Shown here in pieces: positions 16,599 to 26,282 of a stretch of DNA of 64,000 nt. Position 1 is the stretch's first letter. Each line of letters opens with the position of its first letter. The stretch comes from Pseudotamlana agarivorans (GTDB taxonomy: Bacteria; Bacteroidota; Bacteroidia; Flavobacteriales; Flavobacteriaceae). The translations under genes were made by a program, and so were the position numbers. The notes under the pieces were generated by a model. That model saw only the letters and a list, made by a program, of their open reading frames with translations, had not been told where the DNA came from and ran no database searches. The DNA lies in assembly GCF_001642835.1 (NCBI RefSeq), contig NZ_LXEI01000001.1, positions 124,001 through 188,000 on the forward strand, in the 5' to 3' direction.

Positions 16599-19500
16599 TT
16601 ATATTAAATTAATTAGTTTATCACCTACAATATATTGTTCCTTTTTAATAAAAAATTCATCCTTTTGATATTCCGAATCAAATTCTCTCACATCCACATG
16701 AATCCAAGTAGTCGCGCCTTGAGCTCCAGATTTAAATTTTTTAGGCTCTAATCCAAATTGATTTTTCTTCCACCCAAACTTATAAGTTTGCCCTCCATCA
16801 TTGTAAGGAGCTCCCATCAAATCTGAAAAATAATCTTTTCTAATTGCCTCCATATCGAGAACTTCCCTAGTTCTTATGTTATTTTTATTAAAATGTAAAT
16901 CTAAAGCTCTTCCCATATGATTAGTTGTTTTAGATTTTTTATATATTGAATGATGTCGACATCTATAACCTGAACTTATCTTATTTAATGAATAAATAGA
17001 ATTATTCATTTCAAAATAGAACAAAAGTGTTTTTAATGAAAATAAAATAGTTCGATGCAAACCTGGTCTTTCATAATTATTTAATCCTTTATTGCTACCG
17101 TCTCCAAACCCTGTACACTCACCACATTTACACTTTACTTCTTCAAAATCAAATACATACTTTTCCGAAAACTCATCAATAGCAATTATAGTTTCATTAT
17201 CAACAATCCCAGTCGGCGCAATTTTCATATAATCTTTTTGAAATTGAATTACTGTTTTCTCTGTGCGTTCTGTAAAGTCTTCATCGGGCACATTTCCTCC
17301 AAAACCTGCCAATCGAATATTTATCTCTTGAAGTATTTTTCCTTTTTCCGAACCTTTATCTCCTTTCGTATAAACTTTCCCAACAACCATCTTCATCTGC
17401 TCCACAAAAGCAATCGGATGAAAATGATACACATTGGAATCTTTAGGAAAGAGTCGTTTTACACGTTGTTCTTCTAACTGATCGAAATCGTTCGCTAGGT
17501 TTTGCTCTTCGCAAGTGAGGTCATCGGTAATTCTGAAACTGGGATTGTGCTTGCGATGAGCTGCGATATATCGTTGTTTACGTTCTTCTTTCGGGATTAA
17601 ATCACCTGTTTTTATTTCATCCCAAAAACATAAGTTGTCGATCTTATCTTTTATGATCTCTATTTTTTTGTCGCGTTGACTTTCTAGTTTTTGTTTTAGG
17701 TCATTGCCCTCGGCGTCGGTGCCTTCGGCTTTTTTGATGCCTTTTTCAAAAAGCATTTGGAGTTCGGTTTCGAACTTTTCGAGTTTCGCTCGCATGTTCC
17801 ATTCACTTTCGTGTTTGCAAATAAGCTTGCTTATGTTATTGAGATGCGTTTTGTTTTGCATCACTTGTTGCAGCTCGAAGTTAGATAACACCCGATCACC
17901 ATTGGTGTCGGCTTGCTTCCAGATGTCTTCCACGAAGGCATGCGGACTACTTTTATCCACAAACTCCCCAAACATGTAAAAGTATTGGTCGCCGGTATTA
18001 TCCAGGATCTTCCAGCCGAAATCTGACCAATTATAAGGGTTCTTTTCTGTGAGTTCACTTTTTTTAATCCAACCAGATTCCTGTTTTGTTTTAACATGCC
18101 ACCACAATACGCCTTGACTATCTTTAGCTTCAGCTGTTTTTCTTACTTTTGAGGTTTTTAGCACCTCAACTGTTTCAGAATGATCACTAGGCTTGTTTTC
18201 AAACACCATATTAATAGACGTACTTAAATCTTTCCAGTTATTAATACCTCCTGTTAACTCCTCAGATTTTACCCAAAACTTTTTCCCTGAGTATTTCATA
18301 CCATAACCTATGGTTCTGTTGACATTTTCCGCTCCTGTTTTATTTATATAATAGACTTCAGCCTTTTTATCTGGTAAGACATGGTTTAATTTTAAATTGA
18401 TTTCGTCAAAATCCGCCTCCTTAATAGTGTAAACATTGTTCCTTACTTTAACGCCATTGACATAGGTTTTCGTTTTTTTATTTTCATCATTCAATACAGC
18501 ATAAGGCACAACGGTGGTTTCATCTTCAAATCCGATTTGCGTATAATCCCCATCAGATTTAAAAATTTTGACTTTAGTATTTACTTTTAAGAAATCGCAA
18601 GGCTTTCCCTGTTGCAGCTTTTTGCCTTTGTTCACCTCATGAGCGGTTTTAGACTTATCTTTCGTGTTATTTATAAAATCTTTTAAGTTTTCATCGTCGG
18701 TAAACACTTCCAAATGCACTGTTTTGTAGGACTTTCGAAAATCGGATTCGTAAGTACCAACGGCTCCAATAATTTGCCCTGCTTTTATAGGAACATCAAC
18801 ATTTTCAACTTTATTGAGAACCACATCATCTTTTATTTTTTTGATGATTTTACTGCAATCTTGAACTAAAACGTAATGTTCGGTGCCTTTAATTTTATAC
18901 CACGCTTTATTTTTTGTAGTTTCTATTTCAAGCCCCGTGTTTTTACATGCCATACCTAGGTAACGCCCTTCAATAGCGTCAAACATCATGGTTCCCATAT
19001 GATCATCTTCCCCAAAAACATTAACCTCATTAGCTTTATAATGATCTATTTTAACATACCCATCAACCTCTTCAGTTAAGTAACCTTTATATACACAGAA
19101 TACTTTATTGTTATAAGAACAAAAAACATATGAAGGATTACCACACATCCAATGCTCTTCTGGAAGGCATATATCATACTCCATTTTCAGCTTGGTTCCT
19201 TTAGCAAAAAAATGGGTTTCTTTTTTCTGTTTTTCAAGAATTTCAGGGCTATACTCACGAACTTTCAATCCCATTTCCCTAGAATTCAATTTTGATTTTA
19301 CGACATACTTTGCATACAAATCGGGAATGTTTTCCCCTGCTTCACTCGCTTCCATTTCTATTTTAGACTGCAAGTGCATATACAGGCTATAAAATCGGAG
19401 TTTTACTTTTTCGGGCGTTTCAAAATCATGTTGAATGAGAATGAACCCGTTAGAATACGGCGCATTTTCACTATGCTTTTCTAATAAATAATCTTCTGGT

Positions 19501-19712
19501 ATACGGTAAGCTATAATACGACCATCGGCAATGGCTCTTACTTTAGTGCCTATACCTTCAAGATGAATGCCACCATGCCAAGTGTTATGAACACCTAAAG
19601 GAAAAAATCCCGCTCGGTTATAATGTCCGAAATAACGTTCTATCGTTTTGGACTTATCAACTTCGGTAGCAGCATTGGCATACTCAGGGAGAATAGGATA
19701 ATCTACGTTCAT
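16599..19712 (-). CDS. Multidomain peptidoglycan peptidase (M23-like + M15), likely PAAR-linked toxin
   Basis: 1037 residues. (1) M23/LytM-like fold split by an insertion: TWHGGIHLEGIGTKVRAIADG (about 45-64), FYSLYMHLQ (107-115), then AGQIIGAVG...TVHLEVF (311-337). The usual H-x3-D is H46-x3-H50 and the HxH is T-V-H333, so metal binding may be altered. (2) SH3-like middle region. (3) EF-hand loop DTNGDRVLSNFE (601-612). (4) Charged coiled segment (640-700). (5) PG_binding_1-like domain (about 790-850). (6) C-terminal M15 peptidase with GYRCRHHS, H931-x2-G-x3-D in NHMGRALDLHF, and WIHVDVRE. No signal peptide, as expected for a secretion-apparatus cargo. It starts nine bases after the PAAR gene. 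Confidence 0.8.
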   Translation of the reverse strand: MNVDYPILPEYANAATEVDKSKTIERYFGHYNRAGFFPLGVHNTWHGGIHLEGIGTKVRAIADGRIIAYRIPEDYLLEKHSENAPYSNGFILIQHDFETPEKVKLRFYSLYMHLQSKIEMEASEAGENIPDLYAKYVVKSKLNSREMGLKVREYSPEILEKQKKETHFFAKGTKLKMEYDICLPEEHWMCGNPSYVFCSYNNKVFCVYKGYLTEEVDGYVKIDHYKANEVNVFGEDDHMGTMMFDAIEGRYLGMACKNTGLEIETTKNKAWYKIKGTEHYVLVQDCSKIIKKIKDDVVLNKVENVDVPIKAGQIIGAVGTYESDFRKSYKTVHLEVFTDDENLKDFINNTKDKSKTAHEVNKGKKLQQGKPCDFLKVNTKVKIFKSDGDYTQIGFEDETTVVPYAVLNDENKKTKTYVNGVKVRNNVYTIKEADFDEINLKLNHVLPDKKAEVYYINKTGAENVNRTIGYGMKYSGKKFWVKSEELTGGINNWKDLSTSINMVFENKPSDHSETVEVLKTSKVRKTAEAKDSQGVLWWHVKTKQESGWIKKSELTEKNPYNWSDFGWKILDNTGDQYFYMFGEFVDKSSPHAFVEDIWKQADTNGDRVLSNFELQQVMQNKTHLNNISKLICKHESEWNMRAKLEKFETELQMLFEKGIKKAEGTDAEGNDLKQKLESQRDKKIEIIKDKIDNLCFWDEIKTGDLIPKEERKQRYIAAHRKHNPSFRITDDLTCEEQNLANDFDQLEEQRVKRLFPKDSNVYHFHPIAFVEQMKMVVGKVYTKGDKGSEKGKILQEINIRLAGFGGNVPDEDFTERTEKTVIQFQKDYMKIAPTGIVDNETIIAIDEFSEKYVFDFEEVKCKCGECTGFGDGSNKGLNNYERPGLHRTILFSLKTLLFYFEMNNSIYSLNKISSGYRCRHHSIYKKSKTTNHMGRALDLHFNKNNIRTREVLDMEAIRKDYFSDLMGAPYNDGGQTYKFGWKKNQFGLEPKKFKSGAQGATTWIHVDVREFDSEYQKDEFFIKKEQYIVGDKLINLI

Positions 19713-19721
19713 GGGGTTTTA

Positions 19722-20192
19722 CTAAATACTAAAATCGACTTCAACTAAATAACCACGCTTCTTAGAGGCTTCCTGATTTCGTTCGGCAACTTTAAGGCTT
19801 TCACCCTGACCAACAACGACAGATTTTAAGCGATCAATCGTGCTAATTTTAGGAAATGGAATTTTTTCCGCAGGCAGGACCTTTGATGGTTCCACCACAC
19901 TGCTTCCAATTAAAATATTAGCTTCTCCCATAACTACTATTCCGCCGTGAGCCGATGAATCCCCCACGCAAGCCATAGGTTTACCATTTATCAAAACCGA
20001 GGGGTTCCCAGAAATAATAGTATCAGGACCACCTACACAAGTACATAAACTACCCAAAGTAGCTGCAGGTTTGCTATTAAACAATACATTAACCTCTCCT
20101 TTAATTACGGGTCCGCCCACATGAGGCGTCGTACCACTACACATGGGACACGTATGATGACTTCCTAAAGTTGCGGCTGGTTTTCCAGGCAT
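19722..20192 (-). CDS. PAAR-domain spike protein
   Basis: A 156-residue protein whose first 98 residues are a PAAR-type repeat: MPGKPAATLGSHHTCPMC, KPAATLGSLCTCVGGP, SVLINGKPMACVGDSSAHGG and MGEANILIGSS. PAAR proteins sharpen the tip of type VI secretion spikes or related contractile systems and carry effectors. The C-terminal 55 residues have no recognised fold and may bind the large peptidase encoded nine bases downstream. No VgrG, Hcp, sheath or baseplate gene lies in the window, so this is an orphan effector cassette. Confidence 0.85.
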   Translation of the reverse strand: MPGKPAATLGSHHTCPMCSGTTPHVGGPVIKGEVNVLFNSKPAATLGSLCTCVGGPDTIISGNPSVLINGKPMACVGDSSAHGGIVVMGEANILIGSSVVEPSKVLPAEKIPFPKISTIDRLKSVVVGQGESLKVAERNQEASKKRGYLVEVDFSI

Positions 20193-20222
20193 GATTTATA
20201 CATTTGATAGATTTGAATCGCT

Positions 20223-20230
20223 CAAATGTA
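20223..20230 (-). promoter_or_regulatory. Promoter -7 box for the PAAR operon
   Basis: TACATTTG on the minus strand is a perfect -7 match, 30 bases before the PAAR start. A near repeat, CTTACATTT, occurs about 20 bases further upstream. Confidence 0.5.
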
Positions 20231-20299
20231 AGTATATTTCTATAAATGTAAGATTATACACATGTGTTTTTTTTATGATCATCTATTTTATTGTATAAA

Positions 20300-20332
20300 A
20301 AACCCTCCTAAGCATAATACTTAAGAGGGTTT
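20300..20332 (-). terminator. Terminator of the efflux operon
   Basis: AAACCCTCCTAAG and CTTAAGAGGGTTT form a long stem with a 6-7 base loop and one bulge. On the minus strand TTTTTTATA continues, placing it after the TolC-like gene. Confidence 0.85.
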
Positions 20333-20368
20333 ACATCAAACCAATTAATAACTATAAAGGCAAAACGT

Positions 20369-21820
20369 TTAGTTCCAACCACCTCCCAGAGCCCGATACA
20401 TATTAACCATGGCATTCATTTGTTCTTTTTTGGTTTCCACCAATTCAAACTTAGACTCCAAGGCATCTCTTTGAGTTAACAGCACTTCCATATAATCGGC
20501 TCTTGCCGATTTAAAAAGTGTGTTAGAAATTCCAATAGAACGCGTAAGCGCATCTACTTTCTTTGATTTTAAATCGAAACTCTGTTCTAAATTACTAATA
20601 TTAGAAAGCTGATTTGCAACTTCTAAATAGGCGTTTAAAACGGTACGCTCGTAATTAAAAACGGCCTGAATTTGTTTAGCATTCGCATTGTAGTACAATG
20701 CTTTTATTTCATTTCTATTGATTAATGGTCCGGCAATATCGCCTACCAAAGAATAAATTAAAGATGCCGGAGTTTCCAATAATAATGAAGGATCAAAAGC
20801 ATCGAAACCTACACCCGCTGAAATACCTACCGAGGGATAGAACCGAGCTTTAGCTACTTTAATATCTAATTTTGCAGCCTCCAATTCTAACTCGGCCTCT
20901 CTAATATCGGGGCGATTATCTAACAACTGTGCTGGCACACCAACCAAAAACGTATCTGGAACCAAATCGTAAAAAGATTTTGAACTACGTTCTATTGGCT
21001 GCGGATAACGCCCTACTAAAAAATTAATTTTATTTTCAGTTTCGGTAATCTTCTGCTGAATATCGAATTTTAAACTCCTAGTATGCAATACTTCAGCTTC
21101 AAACCTACTTACTGCGAGTTGTGTTACTCGAGCTGCAGCTTTTTGTAGCTTAACAATTTCTAAAGCGTTACTTTGAATCTTAATGTTCTCCTGAACAATT
21201 GCCAATTGATTATCAAGGGTAAGTAATTCGTAATATGAATTAGCAATTTCAGCAACTAAATTAGTTACTAGGAAATTTTTACCCTCAACAGAAGCAATAT
21301 AACGTTGGTAAGCCGCTTTTTTAGCATTGCGCAACTTCTTCCAGATATCTAGCTCCCATCTGGCTTCAAGTGCGATACCATAATTTCCTAATGGCTCTGG
21401 AAATTCTTTACCTGGTTTAATATCGTTATTCGCATCACTAGCACCTTGACTGGTATATCGACCAACTTTTTCAACTTCGGCACCAGCACGTATGTCTACA
21501 AAAGGAAGATATTCTCCTTTTTTAGCTCCCACTTCATTCCTTGCCATTTCAACTTCTTGCAAGGTAATATTCAACTCTTGGTTATTCTTAAGCGCTTCTT
21601 CAATAAGTGTCCTTAAATAAACATCAGTAAAAACGTCATTCCACTTCACCCGTGCTGTATTTACGGTATCCAATGTTTGGTTTTTAAACTGATTAGGCAC
21701 ATCCTTATGTTCTTGCATAACTTCTAAAGAAGGCACACAAGAATAAAGACTCGTTAGCAGAATAACGCCAAGAAAAACTGTATTTTTATAATGTCGCACC
21801 ATGGCTTTTTTCTTATTCAT
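20369..21820 (-). CDS. Outer-membrane efflux channel lipoprotein (TolC/OprM/NodT type)
   Basis: Outer-membrane channel of a tripartite pump, 483 residues. The signal peptide ends at C28 (SLYSC), indicating a lipoprotein as in OprM. Two OEP repeats are visible, each with long coiled-coil helices (NNQELNITLQEVEMARNEVGAKKG and later DIREAELELEAAKLDIKVAKARFYP-type sequence). It overlaps the end of the RND gene by eight bases, so the two are translated in tandem. A start at the seventh codon (MVRHYKN) is also possible. Confidence 0.92.
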   Translation of the reverse strand: MNKKKAMVRHYKNTVFLGVILLTSLYSCVPSLEVMQEHKDVPNQFKNQTLDTVNTARVKWNDVFTDVYLRTLIEEALKNNQELNITLQEVEMARNEVGAKKGEYLPFVDIRAGAEVEKVGRYTSQGASDANNDIKPGKEFPEPLGNYGIALEARWELDIWKKLRNAKKAAYQRYIASVEGKNFLVTNLVAEIANSYYELLTLDNQLAIVQENIKIQSNALEIVKLQKAAARVTQLAVSRFEAEVLHTRSLKFDIQQKITETENKINFLVGRYPQPIERSSKSFYDLVPDTFLVGVPAQLLDNRPDIREAELELEAAKLDIKVAKARFYPSVGISAGVGFDAFDPSLLLETPASLIYSLVGDIAGPLINRNEIKALYYNANAKQIQAVFNYERTVLNAYLEVANQLSNISNLEQSFDLKSKKVDALTRSIGISNTLFKSARADYMEVLLTQRDALESKFELVETKKEQMNAMVNMYRALGGGWN

Positions 21821-24800
21821 CTTCTGATTTTTTAGTTATTTTTTTCAAAAGCTTTTTAATTTTAGAAAGCTCTGTTTTAACCTCTATATTATTTTCACTA
21901 GCACGCATAAACTCTTCTGAGACGGTTTCTACTTTCTCGTCTTTTATAAGCGTGCGTCCATCTGCCATTTTTGCAAAAATGTAGTATAACCCAGGAATAA
22001 CTAATACCCCTAGAAGCGTACCTATAAGCATACCACCCATGGCCGAACCACCAATGGTCCTGTTTCCAATAGCGCCTGCTCCTGTGGCTATCACCAAAGG
22101 AATTAACCCTGCTACAAAGGCAAAGGAGGTCATTAAAATTGGTCTAAACCTTACTTTGGCACCTTCTATTGCGGCCTCAAGAATGGTTGCACCTTCAATC
22201 CGTTTTTGTACGGCGAACTCAACAATTAAAACGGCATTTTTACCCAATAATCCGACTAACATGATGACCCCAATTTGGGCATACACATCGTTTGCAAGCC
22301 CCATCAATTTTAATAATAAAAAGGAACCAAAAACTCCAACTGGTAGTGATAGAATAACAACTAAAGGCAACAGAAAGCTTTCATATTGCGCTGCTAATAC
22401 GAGGTACACGAAGATTAGAACCACCATGAAAATATATAGCGATTCATTACCTCTTGAAGCTTCATCGTAAGACAGTCCTTCCCATGCAATACCATAACCT
22501 CTTGGCAATTTTTCTTTAGCCACTTCTTGAATGGCTTTAATCGCATCACCACTAGTAAAACCTGCTGCCGGAAGTCCCCTTATAGCTGCCGAGTTATAGA
22601 GATTATATCGCGTAATCTCATTAGGCCCTAATGTTTTTTCCATGGTCATGAATGACGAATACGGCACCATTTCACCGTCTTCATTTTTAACAAAAAGCTT
22701 TTCTAAATCCGATGGCATGCCTCTATATTCTGGAGCCGCTTGTGTATAAACTTTAAAGAATCTACCATATTTAATAAATCCTTGTTCATAGGTACTACCA
22801 ATTAAAATGTTAAGATTTTCCATAGCTTTCCCTATCGAAACCCCTTTTTGCATAGCCACCTTATTGTTAATTTTCAATTTATACTGTGGATAATTAGCAG
22901 CATAGAAAGTGAATAATCCCGCTAGTTCTTTACGTGCTCTTAAAGCATCCATAAACTGTGTATTAATATTCTCAAACTCATGATAGTCGGTAGAGTTTGT
23001 TTTATCAAGTAAGCGTAAGGCAAAACCTCCCGAGGATCCAAACCCTGGTACCGCTGGCGGTTCGAAATATTCAATTACAGCACCTAGGTCTTTTGTTTCC
23101 TCTTCCAATTCTTCCATGATTTCATGAACAGAATGATGACGTTCCGACCAAGGTTTCAAGTTAATCAAACAGGTTCCTGCGTTAGAACCACGACCTTCGG
23201 TCATAATTTCGTAACCCGCTAAAGAAGACACCGACTCTACACCTTCAGTCTCTTCACAAATTTTTTGAAGCTTGTGAGCCACCTCGTTGGTACGTTCTAG
23301 AGTAGCTCCTGGTGGTGTTTGCACGATAGCATAAATCATTCCTTGATCTTCATTTGGAATAAAACCTGCAGGAAGCACTTTATTTGTTAAAAATATACCT
23401 ACACAGAAGGCTATTAAGAGTCCAAATGTAATGACACGACGGTTTACAATAACTTTTAAAACCTTTACATAAGCACAAGTTAGGGTATCAAATTTGGAAT
23501 TAAACCAATCGATGAACCTGTTTATAGGTGATTTTTTCCTTGGCTTTCCATGATTATTCTTTAACATCATAGCACATAAAACTGGCGTTAATGTAAGTGC
23601 TACAATGGCCGATAAAATAATGGCACCAGCCATAGTTATTGAGAATTGACGGTAGAATACCCCCACTGGACCAGACATAAATGCAATTGGAATAAACACC
23701 GAAACCATAACCATGGTTATGGCTAGAATAGCACCACCAATCTCGCCTAAAACAGCATAAGCCGCTTTATATGGTGAAAGGTTCTCTTCCTCCATTTTAA
23801 CATGGACGGCTTCAACGACGACAATGGCATCATCAACCACAATACCAATGGCTAAAACTAAAGCGAAAAGAGTAATAAGGTTGATAGACAATCCAAAGAG
23901 CTGCATGATAAAAAAGGTTCCGATAAGGGAAACGGGAACAGCAATAATTGGAATGAGGGTCGATCGAAAATCTCCTAAAAATAAGAATACTACGATGGCC
24001 ACCAATATGAAGGCATCGCGTAAGGTATCGATAACCTGTTCTATGGAGGCATCTAAAAAGTTTGAAACATCATAACTTATTTTATAATCTACATCGGGAG
24101 GTAAATCTTCTTTAAGTTCTTTTAATTTTTCTTTTACAGCATCGATAACATCACTACCATTACTTCCAAAAGTTTGTTTCAACACGATAGAAGCCGATGG
24201 TTGTCCGTCGAGATTGGAATAAATATCAAAAAACTCACTTCCTAATTCGACATCGGCAATATCACCTAATTTCAAAATTTCACCTTCTTCGGTGGCCTTA
24301 ATGATGATATCTTTATATTGTTCGGGTTCATTATACCGCCCTTCGTATGTTAAAACATATTCTAAGGATTGTGCTTTTTTACCTGAACTTCGTCCTAAAC
24401 GGCCAGGCCTAGCAATAATGCTTTGCTCATCCATAGCTTCAAGAACGTCTTCTGCTGAAACTTTATAAGCACGCATACGATCTGGTTTTAACCATACACG
24501 CATGGCGTACTTACGACTTCCTAGTATTTGAGCACTTGCAATACCTTTAATTCTTTGAATTTCGGGTACTATTTTAGTGTAGGCATAATTGTATAGAAAT
24601 TTCTCGTCGTTATCCTTTTTCTTACTATACAGATTGACATACATTAACATACTCGGCTGCACAGGAGTGATAACCACACCTTCTCGCTGAACCAGTTCTG
24701 GCAGTAAAGGCATGACTTGATCGACCCTAGTTTTCACCCTGACTACGGCTTGATTGAGGTCTGTTCCTGGTTCAAAAATTATACGTAACGTCCCTTCACC

Positions 24801-25055
24801 AGCACTGGTGGCATCCGAAGCGATATAACGCATATCTTGTACGCCGTTAATTGCTGTTTCTAACGGAATTAATGTGGATTTAACAAGCACATCGGCACTC
24901 GCTCCTGGATAGGCAATAAATATATTAACAGTCGTTGGAGCGATTTGGGGAAACTGAGAGATAGGCAATCGATTTATTGCCAATAACCCTGTAAATACAA
25001 TGATTACCGATATGACAATAGCCAACACGGGTCTTTTTATAAATTTACTAAACAT
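21813..25055 (-). CDS. RND efflux permease, HAE1 (AcrB/MexB) family
   Basis: Proton-driven inner-membrane drug exporter, 1080 residues. It has 12 membrane helices in the AcrB arrangement and two large periplasmic loops. TM1 (KRPVLAIVISVIIVFTGLLA) and the TM4 proton-relay acidic pair in LAIGIVVDDAIVVVEAVH are plain, and the second half repeats the fold (GVIMLVGLLGKNAVLIVEFA). The C-terminal 60 residues are charged and cytoplasmic, longer than AcrB. It follows the adaptor gene by 22 bases. Substrates cannot be inferred. Confidence 0.95.
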   Translation of the reverse strand: MFSKFIKRPVLAIVISVIIVFTGLLAINRLPISQFPQIAPTTVNIFIAYPGASADVLVKSTLIPLETAINGVQDMRYIASDATSAGEGTLRIIFEPGTDLNQAVVRVKTRVDQVMPLLPELVQREGVVITPVQPSMLMYVNLYSKKKDNDEKFLYNYAYTKIVPEIQRIKGIASAQILGSRKYAMRVWLKPDRMRAYKVSAEDVLEAMDEQSIIARPGRLGRSSGKKAQSLEYVLTYEGRYNEPEQYKDIIIKATEEGEILKLGDIADVELGSEFFDIYSNLDGQPSASIVLKQTFGSNGSDVIDAVKEKLKELKEDLPPDVDYKISYDVSNFLDASIEQVIDTLRDAFILVAIVVFLFLGDFRSTLIPIIAVPVSLIGTFFIMQLFGLSINLITLFALVLAIGIVVDDAIVVVEAVHVKMEEENLSPYKAAYAVLGEIGGAILAITMVMVSVFIPIAFMSGPVGVFYRQFSITMAGAIILSAIVALTLTPVLCAMMLKNNHGKPRKKSPINRFIDWFNSKFDTLTCAYVKVLKVIVNRRVITFGLLIAFCVGIFLTNKVLPAGFIPNEDQGMIYAIVQTPPGATLERTNEVAHKLQKICEETEGVESVSSLAGYEIMTEGRGSNAGTCLINLKPWSERHHSVHEIMEELEEETKDLGAVIEYFEPPAVPGFGSSGGFALRLLDKTNSTDYHEFENINTQFMDALRARKELAGLFTFYAANYPQYKLKINNKVAMQKGVSIGKAMENLNILIGSTYEQGFIKYGRFFKVYTQAAPEYRGMPSDLEKLFVKNEDGEMVPYSSFMTMEKTLGPNEITRYNLYNSAAIRGLPAAGFTSGDAIKAIQEVAKEKLPRGYGIAWEGLSYDEASRGNESLYIFMVVLIFVYLVLAAQYESFLLPLVVILSLPVGVFGSFLLLKLMGLANDVYAQIGVIMLVGLLGKNAVLIVEFAVQKRIEGATILEAAIEGAKVRFRPILMTSFAFVAGLIPLVIATGAGAIGNRTIGGSAMGGMLIGTLLGVLVIPGLYYIFAKMADGRTLIKDEKVETVSEEFMRASENNIEVKTELSKIKKLLKKITKKSEDE

Positions 25056-25077
25056 CTTGTTATTTTATAAGGGGTTA

Positions 25078-26163
25078 TTACTCAGCGTACATTTCTAAGT
25101 GCTTTATAACAGTATGGCCATCTTCCACTTTATAATGGATTTTTTCTCCATTTTTAACCATACGAATACCTTCTAACAAAATCTTATCTTGCACAGAAAG
25201 TCCTTGATCGACAACAAAAAGTTGAGGTAACTCACCACGAAGCGTGATTTCTTGTTGTTTTACTGTATTGTTCTCATCGATGACAAAAACATATTTTTTG
25301 TCTAAAACTTCGAAGGTTGCTTTTTGAGGGATGATAATAGCATCTTTAAATGGCACTTCCATAAGAATACTACCGGTTTCACCATGTCGTAGAATGCCTT
25401 CTTCATTTGTAAAAACGGCTCTAAAGGCAATGTTTCCTGTTTGATTATTAAATTCACCCTCTATAGTTTCTACAATACCTTTATGAGGAAACACCCGATT
25501 ATTAGCCATTAACAGACTAACTTCTTGGTCCTTATTTCGGTCTATATTGGTAATAAAATCTAAATATTCAGCTTCCGACACATTGTAATACACCCACATT
25601 TTACTGTTATCAGATAAAGACGTAAGCAGTTCGCCTTCATCTAAAAGACTACCGCCTCTAACATGTAAATGCCCCATAATACCATCAAATGGTGCTTTAA
25701 TATTTGTAAAACCTAAATGGGTTTGCGCTAAAGACACTTCAGCATTTGCTTTCTCTAGTTTTGCTTTAGCCATGTTTAACTCATTTTGAGAAATCACATC
25801 CTCATCGGCTAACATTTTTGTGTTTTGGTATTCAATCTGAGCTACATCGGCCTCTGCTTTAGCCTTTTGTAAATCGGCTTGATAGACATTCGGCATAATA
25901 TCGAACATTTTTTGTCCTTTTTTAATGGACTGGCCTTCATCAACATAAATGGTTTTTAGATAACCTTTTTCTAATGCTCTTACTTCAATATTTCTAATGG
26001 AATGGATTTGACACACATAATCTTTAGTTATTGTGGTGTCTATTTTTATCGGATTAGTAACTAAAAACTCGATTTCCTTTTCGTGTTTTTTCTTTTCCGA
26101 TTGGCAACTTGTGCTTAATAATAGCATACACAAGCCCGCCAAAAGAAGACTCTTTTGTATCAT
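25078..26163 (-). CDS. RND membrane-fusion (adaptor) lipoprotein
   Basis: Periplasmic adaptor of the pump. I use the ATG at 26163 (MIQKSLLLAG) rather than the open frame to 26217, because it starts the signal peptide. The lipobox LSTSC gives C20. Then come the biotinyl-lipoyl half motif (EKGYLKTIYVDEGQSIKKGQKMF), an alpha hairpin (residues about 75-145), the second half-lipoyl (TNIKAPFDGIMGHLHVRGGSLL) and a beta-barrel domain (HGETGSILMEVPF). Order adaptor-permease-channel is the standard acrAB-tolC order. Confidence 0.92.
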   Translation of the reverse strand: MIQKSLLLAGLCMLLLSTSCQSEKKKHEKEIEFLVTNPIKIDTTITKDYVCQIHSIRNIEVRALEKGYLKTIYVDEGQSIKKGQKMFDIMPNVYQADLQKAKAEADVAQIEYQNTKMLADEDVISQNELNMAKAKLEKANAEVSLAQTHLGFTNIKAPFDGIMGHLHVRGGSLLDEGELLTSLSDNSKMWVYYNVSEAEYLDFITNIDRNKDQEVSLLMANNRVFPHKGIVETIEGEFNNQTGNIAFRAVFTNEEGILRHGETGSILMEVPFKDAIIIPQKATFEVLDKKYVFVIDENNTVKQQEITLRGELPQLFVVDQGLSVQDKILLEGIRMVKNGEKIHYKVEDGHTVIKHLEMYAE

Positions 26164-26224
26164 AATTAAAATATAAAATATTTGGGTTTTGGTTTGTTTT
26201 GAGAAATGTAAACACATCTCTTTT

Positions 26225-26252
26225 ACCCCATAAAGACTAAATCTTATGGGTG
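26225..26252. promoter_or_regulatory. Inverted repeat upstream of the efflux operon
   Basis: CCCATAAAGA (26227-26236) and TCTTATGGG (26242-26250) form an imperfect inverted repeat about 65 bases before the adaptor start. No T-tract follows on the minus strand. It may be an operator or a weak 3' hairpin of the upstream small gene. Confidence 0.35.
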
Positions 26253-26282
26253 TTTAATAGACAAGTAATGACTACTAAAGTT

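Noticed and set aside
22039-22470. Plus-strand frame inside the RND permease
   Set aside because: Antisense shadow; the minus strand is a strongly conserved transporter.
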